Assembly: GCA_002708105.2 (NCBI GenBank)
Contig: PAOQ02000013.1
Coordinates: 1-36,557 of the forward strand
DNA: 36,557 nt
DNA from: a bacterium
GTDB lineage: Bacteria; Desulfobacterota_D; UBA1144
Reading direction: 5' to 3'
The first letter of the stretch is position 1; the number at the start of each line of letters is the position of its first letter. The notes beneath the pieces were generated by a model. It ran no database searches and had not been told where the DNA came from. It worked only from the letters and a program-made list of their open reading frames with translations. Position numbers and translations under genes: made by a program. Shown here piece after piece: positions 23,987 to 32,210 of the stretch.

Positions 23987-25663
23987 CTATGTTCTTGTCA
24001 TCATTGCTGTAATAGCATGAGTTGCTGCGCTTGTTGCATTTGGATTAGTAAGAACATTAATCAAAGAAGGTAACCCAGATTGTGTAGCTCGCTCTAATGC
24101 TGGAATTAAATCTTTAGAATCTTCCACCAACTCCCCATAACCCCCCATTGCCTTAACTATTTCGTGAAACTTTATAAAAGGTAGTTCATGGCCTGCTGGT
24201 GTTTTGTCCTCACCATAAGTAAGCCAGTGTTGATGTTTAGTCATACCCCATGATTGGTCATTACATACTACGCAAACAAAAGGAAGGTTGTGCTTAACGG
24301 CTGTTTCAAACTCCATTAAGTTCATTCCAACAGCACCGTCACCTGTTATCAGAACAACTTGTCTGTGTGGGAAAGCTGTTTTGCTTCCTAAAGCAAAAGG
24401 TACTCCTACTCCCATGCATCCTAATGGACCACCTTTAACATAAATTCCCGACCGATCTACATTATATGTTGAATCTGTCCAGGCTTGAGTATCTCCACCG
24501 TCAATACAAAGCATAATATCTTTTCCAAAATAATCCTCTACAGCCTTAACTACTCTTAAAACATGTAATGGTTTATCATCACTTAATTTCAATTTTTCAA
24601 CTTCTGACCACTCTTCTTTTTTCCACTTTTTACAAGTTTTAAGCCATTTTGAAAAATCTAAATCATTACCAATATTTAAATTTACTTTTTCGATTGCTTT
24701 ACTTATATCAGACAATATTGGTAAGTCAGCAGGTCTATTTCTCCCAATTTCTTCGGCCTCAATATCAACTTGTATTACTTTTGCGTCAGGATTAAAAGTC
24801 CTACCCCAACCAATATACAAACTTAGTCTTACTCCCAACAAGATAATTAAGTCAGCCTCAGAAGTAGCCTTTTTAAATCCATTAAGCGCGGAAGGACTAG
24901 CTTGTCCCATGCAATTCTCATGATTATCTGAAACTACACCCCTACCAAAATTAAGAGTGAATATTGGAGCGTTAATCTTCTCAACAAACTCTTTTAGAGA
25001 ATCCTCTGCTCCTGAATACCAAGAACCACTACCTGTTAGTACTACGGGTCTAGAAGATGACATTAATAATTTTTTAAACTTTTCACAATCCTCATCAGAC
25101 ATTTCTGGATTAGATGCCATTTCTATTTGAGGTCTATCGAGCTGGCTAGCATCAACTTCATCATATAGAACCTCATGAGGGAACCCTAAATATACTGGTC
25201 CTGGCCTCCCAGATGTGCACATTTTATATGCCTGAGCTGTATATTCAGATAATCGCTTAGTGTCGTACACTGCTCTTGCCCACTTAGTAATTGGTCGAAC
25301 CATATTTTCTTGATCAATTTCTTGAAGCGGTAATCTATCCAATTCCTCTACTCCAGATTTACCTGAAAGAAACATGCATGGTGAATTAGATAAAAAAGCA
25401 CCTGACATTCCAGTTACGACATTCGTTAAACCTGGTCCAGCTGTTATTAAACATACTCCTGGAGTTTTTGTTACACGACCATATGCATCTGCGGCCATTG
25501 ATGCACCTTGCTCATGATGGAAATCAATCAATCGAATCCCCATATCTTTACATGCATTATAAATGGGATTTATATGACCCCCTGCAAGTGTAAAAATATC
25601 TTTAATCCCTAATTCTTTTAGTGTCTTTACTATTGCAAAGCCACCATCAATTTTTTTGCTCAT
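23987..25663 (-). CDS. Thiamine diphosphate-dependent enzyme of the acetolactate synthase / 2-hydroxyacyl-CoA lyase group
   Basis: 558 residues in the three domains of the family. The PYR domain carries catalytic Glu51 in FHHEQGASMAADAYGR. The central domain has LTGSGSWYSGA and GRGVVSDNHEN. The PP domain has the ThDP/Mg motif GDGAVGMNLMEF, 20-odd residues, then CND. It splits or forms bonds next to a carbonyl; candidates are acetolactate synthase-like enzyme, 2-hydroxyacyl-CoA lyase or oxalyl-CoA decarboxylase. No ilvN regulatory subunit is next to it, so branched-chain amino-acid synthesis is not the first guess. It is divergent from the 137-residue gene and convergent with the orphan gene. 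No Shine-Dalgarno sequence is visible. Confidence 0.85.
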   Translation of the reverse strand: MSKKIDGGFAIVKTLKELGIKDIFTLAGGHINPIYNACKDMGIRLIDFHHEQGASMAADAYGRVTKTPGVCLITAGPGLTNVVTGMSGAFLSNSPCMFLSGKSGVEELDRLPLQEIDQENMVRPITKWARAVYDTKRLSEYTAQAYKMCTSGRPGPVYLGFPHEVLYDEVDASQLDRPQIEMASNPEMSDEDCEKFKKLLMSSSRPVVLTGSGSWYSGAEDSLKEFVEKINAPIFTLNFGRGVVSDNHENCMGQASPSALNGFKKATSEADLIILLGVRLSLYIGWGRTFNPDAKVIQVDIEAEEIGRNRPADLPILSDISKAIEKVNLNIGNDLDFSKWLKTCKKWKKEEWSEVEKLKLSDDKPLHVLRVVKAVEDYFGKDIMLCIDGGDTQAWTDSTYNVDRSGIYVKGGPLGCMGVGVPFALGSKTAFPHRQVVLITGDGAVGMNLMEFETAVKHNLPFVCVVCNDQSWGMTKHQHWLTYGEDKTPAGHELPFIKFHEIVKAMGGYGELVEDSKDLIPALERATQSGLPSLINVLTNPNATSAATHAITAMMTRT

Positions 25664-25684
25664 AGTTTTTAACTTAATTAACAG

Positions 25685-25690
25685 TATAAT
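25685..25690 (+). promoter_or_regulatory. Candidate -10 box for the gene at 25723
   Basis: A perfect TATAAT with a predicted start near 25697 and a leader of about 26 bases containing AAGGAG. No clear -35. On the opposite strand the same region holds TATACT, possibly for the ThDP gene. Confidence 0.4.
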
Positions 25691-25722
25691 GTATTAAAGT
25701 AGATATTTTAAGGAGCTTTATT

Positions 25723-26136
25723 ATGACCGAAGAAACAAAGACAGAAACGAAACAACCAAGCCCTGAAGAGGCAATGCAAGCAATTCAAAGTTCAATAGCA
25801 AATGCCTTTAATTTAGGTCTTCAACAGCAGCCTAAAGAGGGTGCCGATACGATAGCCGATATTGTTACAGGAATTCAAGAAACAATTTATGCCCAGTTAA
25901 AACAAGCATATGGAGATGTTCCAGAAGATTTCATTAAAGCAAATGCTGAATTTTTTGTTCAAGTCGCCGCAATGGGCTATATCATCCCTCGTGTTTGTGC
26001 ATTTGATCAAGACTTCCAAGCTAGATTATTTAAATTAATAGAAACTAGAGTGCTTGAAACACAAAAAGCTGCACAAGAAAAAGCAGGCGAAGAAAAAGGG
26101 AAAATTATTACCGAAGATAAGAAAATAATACTTTAG
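25723..26136 (+). CDS. Uncharacterised small acidic protein
   Basis: 137 residues, not recognised. AAGGAGC lies eight bases before the ATG, one of the best ribosome sites in the window, suggesting good expression. The N-terminal 20 residues are polar and probably disordered (TEETKTETKQPSPEE). Residues 17-120 look like four or five amphipathic helices, with conserved-looking blocks IVTGIQETIYAQLKQAYG and NAEFFVQVAAMGYIIPR. The C-terminus is charged (KAGEEKGKII). There is no signal or membrane segment. It precedes the SDR gene by 12 bases and may be in an operon with it. No function can be proposed. Confidence 0.8.
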   Translation: MTEETKTETKQPSPEEAMQAIQSSIANAFNLGLQQQPKEGADTIADIVTGIQETIYAQLKQAYGDVPEDFIKANAEFFVQVAAMGYIIPRVCAFDQDFQARLFKLIETRVLETQKAAQEKAGEEKGKIITEDKKIIL

Positions 26137-26148
26137 GATTATCTTTAT

Positions 26149-27129
26149 TTGAATATTTTAGTTACAGGTGCTACAGGCTACATAGGCCCATTCCTAGTCA
26201 ATAGACTAAAGGAAATGAATCACAATGTCACAATACTTGTAAGAAAAGAAAATGACTTCAAAGAATTAAAAGCCAAAGGTTTTAATTGTGTCATAGGTGA
26301 TATAACAAATAAAGAATCTTTAGTTGGAATATTTGAAGATATTGAAGTTTTATTCCATCTGGCAAATATAGCCTCATGGTGGCTTCCAGATAATCAAACA
26401 TATTACAATGTTAATGTTGATGGAACTATTAATTTGTTTGAAGAAGCAAAAAAATTCTCACTTAAAAAAATTATTCATATAAGCAGTATTGCCGCAATCA
26501 GACAACCGGAGGGCTTTATTGCAAATGAAGAATCAGTTCATCAAGGAGACTTTGAAAGTCACTATAGTAGGTCAAAATATCTGGTTGAAAAAGAAGTTTA
26601 TAATTACTTAAAAGAAGGTCTGCCTATTGTTATATTAAACCCTGGTGTTGTAACTGGACCCAATGACAATAAAACATTCGGTAAAACAGTCTTAGGTATT
26701 GCGAACGGTAAAATTAAAGCAAAATTTTTTCCTAATTCATTTATACCGCTTGTTTATATTGATGATGTAATTGAAGTAATGATAAAATCAATAGATCTAA
26801 AAAATGGATCTAAATATATAGTTGTCGGAGAAAATATTAAAATCGGTGACGTATTTGATAAGGTGTGCAATCTTACAAATCAAAAAAATATATCCAAGAT
26901 AACGCCGGAGTGGCTTCTTCTATTAATATCTTACTGGTCTGAATTTGTAAGTTTTTTTTCAAACAAAAGACCATCTCTACCTATTGATGGACTTAAAGCA
27001 ATTAAAATCGGAGCTCAAGCAAGCTCTAAAAAATCTAGCAAAGAACTAGGCATTAAATATAATGATGCGGAACAGATTTTAACCAAATTAATTAATTGGT
27101 TAAATAAAAATAATTTAATCAATAATTAG
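26149..27129 (+). CDS. NAD(P)-dependent epimerase/dehydratase (extended SDR)
   Basis: 326 residues. The Rossmann motif GATGYIG is at 7-13 and the catalytic YxxxK is YSRSK, with Ser upstream in HISSIAAI. It resembles dihydroflavonol reductase-like and hopanoid-associated sugar epimerase-like SDRs, with VNVDGTINLFEEA, LNPGVVTGPND and VYIDDVI in the right order. It starts at TTG; the first residues MNILVTGATGYIG match the family without an extension. It follows the 137-residue gene by 12 bases. A sugar nucleotide or a ketone intermediate is the likely substrate; which one is open. Confidence 0.85.
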   Translation: MNILVTGATGYIGPFLVNRLKEMNHNVTILVRKENDFKELKAKGFNCVIGDITNKESLVGIFEDIEVLFHLANIASWWLPDNQTYYNVNVDGTINLFEEAKKFSLKKIIHISSIAAIRQPEGFIANEESVHQGDFESHYSRSKYLVEKEVYNYLKEGLPIVILNPGVVTGPNDNKTFGKTVLGIANGKIKAKFFPNSFIPLVYIDDVIEVMIKSIDLKNGSKYIVVGENIKIGDVFDKVCNLTNQKNISKITPEWLLLLISYWSEFVSFFSNKRPSLPIDGLKAIKIGAQASSKKSSKELGIKYNDAEQILTKLINWLNKNNLINN

Positions 27130-27162
27130 AGTAACTTAGGTTCTAATGTAAAGATAAAAAAT

Positions 27163-27191
27163 TTGACATATTTTTCTTCTTTATTTAAATT
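27163..27191 (+). promoter_or_regulatory. Candidate sigma-70 promoter of the topoisomerase gene
   Basis: A perfect TTGACA (27163-27168), 17 bases, then TAAATT (27186-27191). Predicted start near 27198, three bases before the ATG at 27201, so the leader is almost absent. The only clear -35 element among the promoters noted here. Confidence 0.5.
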
Positions 27192-27200
27192 TGGGTTTCT

Positions 27201-29732
27201 ATGTGTTCAATGAAATCATTAATCATAGCCGAGAAGCCTAGCGTTGCAAATTTAATTGCTGATGCTTTATCTATAAGTAAGAATTCAAAAAAGGCTGACT
27301 TCTTTGAAAATGATCGCTTTATAGTTACTTCAGCACAAGGTCATATAGTTGAATATGAAAAACCAAAGCAAAAATGGAATCTAGACTTACTACCTTTAAA
27401 TCGGCCGGAAAAGTTACAGCCTATCCCAAGGGTAAAATCAAAAGTTGATTTAATTAAAAAATTAAGCAAAAGAAAGGATGTAGAGTCTCTTATCAATGCT
27501 TGTGATGCAGGAAGAGAAGGTGAGCTTATATACAATCAAGTCATAAGCTACCTAAAAATCAATAAACCTTCAAAAAGACTTTGGCTTCAATCCATGACAA
27601 AAGATGGAATCTCAAAAGCATTCACCGAGATAAAGCCAGACTCAGATTTTAAAGGGTTAAAAAACTCCGCTCTAGCAAGGACGCATGCAGACTGGGTTAT
27701 TGGAATGAACGGAACAAGAGCAATTACAGGGTGGTCAAGCAAGGCATACAATGTAGGTTTTAATAAACAAGTGGTTGGAAGAGTTAAGACTCCTACGCTA
27801 GCTTTAGTTGTGAAACGAGATAGTGAAATTGATAATTTTATTTCTGAGAAGTATTTTGAGGTAACAGCAGAATTCAAAACGAAATCCGGAAACTATTTGG
27901 GAACATATTTTGATAAAGATTTTACAAATAAAGATTTTAACGATGAGGAAAAAAGAACAAAAAAAAATGATAGGATATTTAAGTTAGAAACGGTGGAATC
28001 AATAATTTCATCATGTAAAAATCAAGACGGTGCGATAAATGAGGAAAAAAAGGAAAGAAAAGAATATTCTGAAGCTCTTTTTGATTTAACTAGCCTTCAA
28101 CGAGAAGCAAATAGTAGGTTTGGCTTCAGGGCTCAACAAACATTACAAATAACTCAGGGTCTATATCAACCAAGAAGCGGAGAAGGTTACATAACATACC
28201 CAAGAACAGACTCTAGGCGGCTCCCTGATGATTACCCAAAACAAGTTCTTGAAACACTTAATAATTTTATTGGAACAAAATATAGTTCATTTTCTGAGAA
28301 TATATTAAAAAAGAATCTTGTTAATCCTAAAGAGAAAAAGGTCTTTGATTCAAATAAGGTTTCAGATCACTTTGCTATTATCCCAACCAATATTGTTCCA
28401 GCTAATGGAAAACTCTCCGAGCCTGAGACAAAAATCTATGATTTAATTGTAAGAAGATTCTTAGCTATTTTTTATCCACCTGTTGTAACTCAAGAAACTA
28501 CTAGAATTACTACCATTGGAAAACACAACTTCAGAACCAAAGGGAAAATTTTATTAGATAAAGGCTGGAAGGAAGTTCTTGAAAGTGCTACTTCAGAGAC
28601 AATATTGAATGCGATTGATGAAAATGAAAAAGCTAAGTGCTTTGAAGTATCAAAATTAGAGAATTCAACTAAGCCAAAAGCAAGATATACAGATTCAACT
28701 CTTTTAAGGGCAATGGAAACTGCAGGAAATGATCTAGGTGATGAAGAAATAGCTATGGCTATGAAAAATAAAGGTATAGGTACGCCTGCAACCAGAGCTA
28801 ATACAATTGAGGACTTAATCAAAGAGAACTATTTATTTAGGACCGAAGAGGAGAATGGTAAAAAATGTATTGCTTCTCATATAAGAGGAAAGCAACTAAT
28901 ACAAGATTTAGATATTTTAGACTTAAAACGACTTACAGAGGCAAATTTAACTGGTGAATGGGAGTTGAAATTAAAAGAGATGGAAGAAGAAAAATATTCA
29001 TATGATGATTTCATGAAAGAAACTGATAAATTAAGAGATGAAATCATCGAAAAAGCTAAATCTGTTAATGTTGATACTGATACCTTTATTAGACCATTAG
29101 ATATTGATTGTCCAATCACCGGCCTACCTGTTATGGAAACTTTTAATAGATACACTACTGATAAACCTGACGAATCAACTAATATTAATAAAATTATTTC
29201 TGGTCGGCCCGTAAGTAGAAATGAAGCTATTTCATTAATTAAATCTTTTAATGGAAAAGAAGGGCGAATAAAGCTTGAGGGGTTTTTAAGCAGATTTGGA
29301 ACTTTTTATGGAGCAGATGTTGTTTTAAAAGAAACTGGTAAATATGAATTGGATTGGGGACAAGAGAAAGAGGTGGACCTTAAAGAAAAGACTAGCTTAG
29401 GGCATTTTGATTTTATTAATACTGAGGTATTTTATGATGATAAATTTTATTATTTTGGAAAAAAAGGATCCAATAGAATATCAACTCTTATACTTTCTCC
29501 ATATTTAAATTCTGATGATGAAGAAGAGAAAAAAAGATTTTCATTACCTTTAGATGAAGCAAAAAAATTATTTAATGGGGAAAAGACTAATATATTACAG
29601 TTTAAATCAAAAAGAAAAAATGCCAGAAAACCTTTTTTTAAAGCAAGGCTATATTTGGACCCTAAATTTAAACCAAAATTTGAAATGATAAAGCCCGAAA
29701 AAATTAGCCCGAAGAAAGAAGAAAAAAATTAA
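27201..29732 (+). CDS. topB: Type IA DNA topoisomerase, topoisomerase III-like
   Basis: Relaxes and decatenates DNA by single-strand passage. 843 residues. The start SLIIAEKPSVANLIADAL is typical of topoisomerase III rather than TopA. The Toprim domain has Glu11 and NACDAGREGE (99-108); the catalytic Tyr333 is in GYITYPRTDSR. After residue about 640 comes a domain like the C-terminal repeats of topoisomerase III, GRPVSRNEAISLI and LEGFLSRFGTFYGADV, but without zinc cysteines. A basic tail ends the protein. The ATG at 27201 fits the promoter position; an ATG at 27210 gives MKSLIIAEKPS and is an alternative. No Shine-Dalgarno sequence. Whether this is the only type IA enzyme cannot be seen. Confidence 0.9.
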   Translation: MCSMKSLIIAEKPSVANLIADALSISKNSKKADFFENDRFIVTSAQGHIVEYEKPKQKWNLDLLPLNRPEKLQPIPRVKSKVDLIKKLSKRKDVESLINACDAGREGELIYNQVISYLKINKPSKRLWLQSMTKDGISKAFTEIKPDSDFKGLKNSALARTHADWVIGMNGTRAITGWSSKAYNVGFNKQVVGRVKTPTLALVVKRDSEIDNFISEKYFEVTAEFKTKSGNYLGTYFDKDFTNKDFNDEEKRTKKNDRIFKLETVESIISSCKNQDGAINEEKKERKEYSEALFDLTSLQREANSRFGFRAQQTLQITQGLYQPRSGEGYITYPRTDSRRLPDDYPKQVLETLNNFIGTKYSSFSENILKKNLVNPKEKKVFDSNKVSDHFAIIPTNIVPANGKLSEPETKIYDLIVRRFLAIFYPPVVTQETTRITTIGKHNFRTKGKILLDKGWKEVLESATSETILNAIDENEKAKCFEVSKLENSTKPKARYTDSTLLRAMETAGNDLGDEEIAMAMKNKGIGTPATRANTIEDLIKENYLFRTEEENGKKCIASHIRGKQLIQDLDILDLKRLTEANLTGEWELKLKEMEEEKYSYDDFMKETDKLRDEIIEKAKSVNVDTDTFIRPLDIDCPITGLPVMETFNRYTTDKPDESTNINKIISGRPVSRNEAISLIKSFNGKEGRIKLEGFLSRFGTFYGADVVLKETGKYELDWGQEKEVDLKEKTSLGHFDFINTEVFYDDKFYYFGKKGSNRISTLILSPYLNSDDEEEKKRFSLPLDEAKKLFNGEKTNILQFKSKRKNARKPFFKARLYLDPKFKPKFEMIKPEKISPKKEEKN

Positions 29733-29744
29733 TCTGATAATTAA

Positions 29745-29753
29745 TGCTATAAT
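29745..29753 (+). promoter_or_regulatory. Extended -10 promoter of ffh
   Basis: TGCTATAAT, a perfect extended -10, ends six bases before the ffh ATG at 29760. Initiation would fall on the A of the ATG, so the mRNA would be leaderless. No Shine-Dalgarno sequence is present. Confidence 0.6.
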
Positions 29754-29759
29754 TAGAAC

Positions 29760-31091
29760 ATGTTTGAGAAAATTACAGACAAAATAAGCAGTTCTTTTAA
29801 GAAATTAAGAGGGAACAATGTAATAACAAATGAAAACATTAAGGACTCTCTAAAAGAAATAAGAATGAGCCTATTAGAAGCTGATGTTAATTATAAAGTT
29901 GTCAAAACTCTAGTTGAAAAAATAGAAGAGAAGGCTTTAGGGCAAGAAGTAATTAAAAGTATTTCTCCTAGCGAACAATTTATTAAAATTTTTAACGATG
30001 AATTAGTAAAATTGCTTGGCGAAAAAACCGAGCCCTTGAACATAAAGGTTTCACCACCCGCTGTAATTATGATGGCTGGACTCCAGGGTTCAGGTAAAAC
30101 CACAACCGCTGCAAAGTTAGCAAAATATTTAAAAGAAAAAGAAAAAAGAAATCCATGTCTTGTATCAGCTGATATATATAGGCCTGCTGCTATAGAGCAA
30201 TTAAAAATATTATCAAATCAAATAAAAGTTCCTTTTATTGAAAATGATTCAAAGAATGTTGTAGATATTTGTAGTAATGCCTTTAATTATTCATACAATA
30301 ATGGATTTGATACATTGATCATTGATACAGCAGGAAGACTACAAATAGATTCCGATGTGATTAATGAATTAAAATCTATTAAAAAGGAAATTAAAGTTCA
30401 TGAAACGATTCTTGTAATAGATTCAATGATTGGTCAAGAAGCAATAAATGTTGCCAAAGAATTTGACCAAGAAGTGGTAATCGAAGGAATACTCCTAACC
30501 AAGCTAGATGGAGATGCGAGAGGTGGAGCTGCATTATCAGCCAAATATATAACAGGTAAGCCAATAAAATTTTATGGTTTTGGTGAAAAATTGGATATGT
30601 TAGATATTTTTCATCCTGACAGAATGGCATCAAGAATTTTGGGAATGGGCGACGTTGTATCATTGGTAGAAAAAGCTTCCGACTCAATAGATCAAGTCGA
30701 AGCTGAAAAACTCACAGATAAATTTAAGAAGAATGAGTTTGATTTTAATGATTTCAAACAGGCTATAAAATCTATGAATAAAATGGGATCATTAAAAAGT
30801 ACTCTATCTATGATTCCAGGATTAGGTAAACTTTCGGACGATGAAGAGGCTATAAAGAAAGCAAATATAGAGCTTAAGAGAACCCTGGCTATAATTGACT
30901 CGATGACTAATAAAGAGAGAGGCGATCATGGTCTTTTAGATGGAAGCAGACGTAGAAGAATTGCCAAAGGAAGTGGAACCTCGGTACAAGATATAAATTC
31001 TCTTGTTAAAAAATTCTTACAAATGAGAAAGATGTCTAAGAATATGGGGAAATTCAAAAAAAAATCTAAAAATATGTTGAATTTTAATTAA
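29760..31091 (+). CDS. ffh: Signal recognition particle protein Ffh
   Basis: GTPase that binds SRP RNA and signal sequences and delivers ribosomes to FtsY at the membrane. 443 residues. The N domain is followed by G1 GLQGSGKTTT (about 107-116), SADIYRPAA, DTAGRLQ, TKLDGDARGG and the M domain with SRRRRIAKGSGTSVQDIN, which contacts the RNA hairpin. A methionine-rich C-terminal tail (FLQMRKMSKNMGKF) is present. Its RNA is at 6251-6348. It leads the ffh-rpsP-khpA-rimM-trmD-rplS block, as in many bacteria. Confidence 0.97.
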   Translation: MFEKITDKISSSFKKLRGNNVITNENIKDSLKEIRMSLLEADVNYKVVKTLVEKIEEKALGQEVIKSISPSEQFIKIFNDELVKLLGEKTEPLNIKVSPPAVIMMAGLQGSGKTTTAAKLAKYLKEKEKRNPCLVSADIYRPAAIEQLKILSNQIKVPFIENDSKNVVDICSNAFNYSYNNGFDTLIIDTAGRLQIDSDVINELKSIKKEIKVHETILVIDSMIGQEAINVAKEFDQEVVIEGILLTKLDGDARGGAALSAKYITGKPIKFYGFGEKLDMLDIFHPDRMASRILGMGDVVSLVEKASDSIDQVEAEKLTDKFKKNEFDFNDFKQAIKSMNKMGSLKSTLSMIPGLGKLSDDEEAIKKANIELKRTLAIIDSMTNKERGDHGLLDGSRRRRIAKGSGTSVQDINSLVKKFLQMRKMSKNMGKFKKKSKNMLNFN

Positions 31092-31121
31092 TTTTAATCA
31101 TTATTAATGGACGGAGGAATT

Positions 31122-31583
31122 ATGATAAAAATTAGACTAGCAAGATTAGGACGAAAAAAAAGACCTTTTTATAGAATTGTAGCAACAAATTCCAGATCCC
31201 CTAGAGACGGAAAATTCTTAGAAATACTTGGAACATATGATCCGCTTCAAGAGCCTTCAATGGTTTCTATAGATAACGATAAGCTCAATGAGTGGGTTAA
31301 AAAGGGGGCTCAGCTCAGCAACAGAGTGCAAAAACTCACTGACCCTGAAAAGTATGCAGAATTAGTAAAAGATAAACCAAAAAGAAAACCAAAAAAAGCA
31401 CAACCAGAGGAAAGCAAACCTGCGGAAACTGAACAATCTTCTGAAGAACAAACTGCTATAGATAGTGAAGCATCTACTGCTGAAGAATCACCGACTGAAA
31501 ATAAAGAGATTGATACTCCCGAGGAATCAGTTTCATCTTCAGATGAATCTACCAGCTCAGAAGATGAGGAAAAGCCTTCATAG
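31122..31583 (+). CDS. rpsP: 30S ribosomal protein bS16 with an acidic tail
   Basis: Ribosomal protein needed for 30S assembly. Residues 1-82 are a complete bS16: MIKIRLARLGRKKRPFYRIV, then SPRDGKFLEILGTYDP. The start is ATG 31122, preceded by GGAGG at 31113-31117; an ATG at 31107 would add five residues and put the ribosome site inside the gene. After a short basic patch (DKPKRKPKKA), residues 93-153 form a tail of Glu, Ser, Thr, Pro and Asp with no predicted structure. Typical bS16 ends near residue 80-90, so this extension of about 65 residues is unusual. It lies 30 bases after ffh. Confidence 0.95.
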   Translation: MIKIRLARLGRKKRPFYRIVATNSRSPRDGKFLEILGTYDPLQEPSMVSIDNDKLNEWVKKGAQLSNRVQKLTDPEKYAELVKDKPKRKPKKAQPEESKPAETEQSSEEQTAIDSEASTAEESPTENKEIDTPEESVSSSDESTSSEDEEKPS

Positions 31584-31651
31584 AAAAGCCTTTTTAAAAC
31601 TTCATTAAAGAACATGATAAAAAAAACTGAGCTTATTTAACCGAAGTATTG

Positions 31652-31657
31652 TATAAT
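31652..31657 (+). promoter_or_regulatory. Candidate internal promoter before khpA
   Basis: A perfect TATAAT with a predicted start near 31664, followed by GAGGT as ribosome site and the ATG at 31675. The 91-base gap after rpsP is the largest in the block, which supports a separate start. No clear -35. Confidence 0.4.
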
Positions 31658-31674
31658 CGTGAATAGAGGTAGAT

Positions 31675-31917
31675 ATGAATAAAGTTGCAGAATTAATTAA
31701 ATCAATCGCAAGCTCTCTAGTAGATAAACCAGAGGAAGTAGAGATTCACGAAGTAACAGGAGATACTACTACCGTTTATGAACTAAAAGTAGCTCAGGAA
31801 GATTTAGGCAAGATAATTGGTAAACAAGGAAAAATAGCAAAAGCAATGAGAATTCTTTTGGGTGCAGCTGCGGCAAAAGACAAGAGAAGAGCCGTTCTCG
31901 AAATTGTAGAACAATAA
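31675..31917 (+). CDS. khpA: KH-domain RNA-binding protein KhpA
   Basis: 80 residues, a single KH domain with the GxxG loop in IIGKQGKIAKAMR. Members of this family (YlqC, KhpA) bind RNA and pair with KhpB/Jag in cell-division and small-RNA related roles in Gram-positive bacteria. Here the only support for function is family and location: it stands between rpsP and rimM, as in Bacillus. GAGG precedes the ATG. The C-terminus is short and typical. Confidence 0.9.
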   Translation: MNKVAELIKSIASSLVDKPEEVEIHEVTGDTTTVYELKVAQEDLGKIIGKQGKIAKAMRILLGAAAAKDKRRAVLEIVEQ

Positions 31918-31946
31918 TTTTCAATCTCATTGATATAGGCATTTTT

Positions 31947-32210
31947 ATGGCTGACTCTGATGGATCAACTATTTTAAGTATCAATGATTATTTAAATTAT
32001 GACTTTGTGAACTTCACTATTGTTTCTTCGTCTAATAAATCTTATGGAACTGTTTCAAGGGTCTTAGGCTCAAAAACAACTTCCTTACTTGAAGTATCAT
32101 TTGAAAACAAAAAATATCTTATCCCGATAAATGATTCATTTATTACTTCTCTAGATTTAGAGGAAAGAAAAATAAAAGTTACGAATATAGAGGAAATTTC
32201 AAACTTATGA
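31947..32210 (+). CDS. rimM: Minimal RimM: PRC-barrel domain only
   Basis: 87 residues. RimM proteins have about 170, with an N-terminal RimM domain that binds uS19 and a C-terminal PRC barrel. Only the barrel is here: DYLNYDFVNFTIV, GTVSRVLGSKTTSLLEVSF, and KKYLIPINDSFITSLDL match it. The gap to khpA is 29 bases and no reading frame there restores the first domain, so the truncation is real in this sequence. Position (between khpA and trmD) and a four-base ATGA overlap with trmD support the assignment to the rimM slot. Whether it still helps 30S maturation is unknown. Confidence 0.75.
   Translation: MADSDGSTILSINDYLNYDFVNFTIVSSSNKSYGTVSRVLGSKTTSLLEVSFENKKYLIPINDSFITSLDLEERKIKVTNIEEISNL

Noticed and set aside
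23987-25663. Naming the ThDP enzyme acetolactate synthase (ilvB)
   Set aside because: No small regulatory subunit or other branched-chain gene is adjacent and the family has many activities; a general name is safer.
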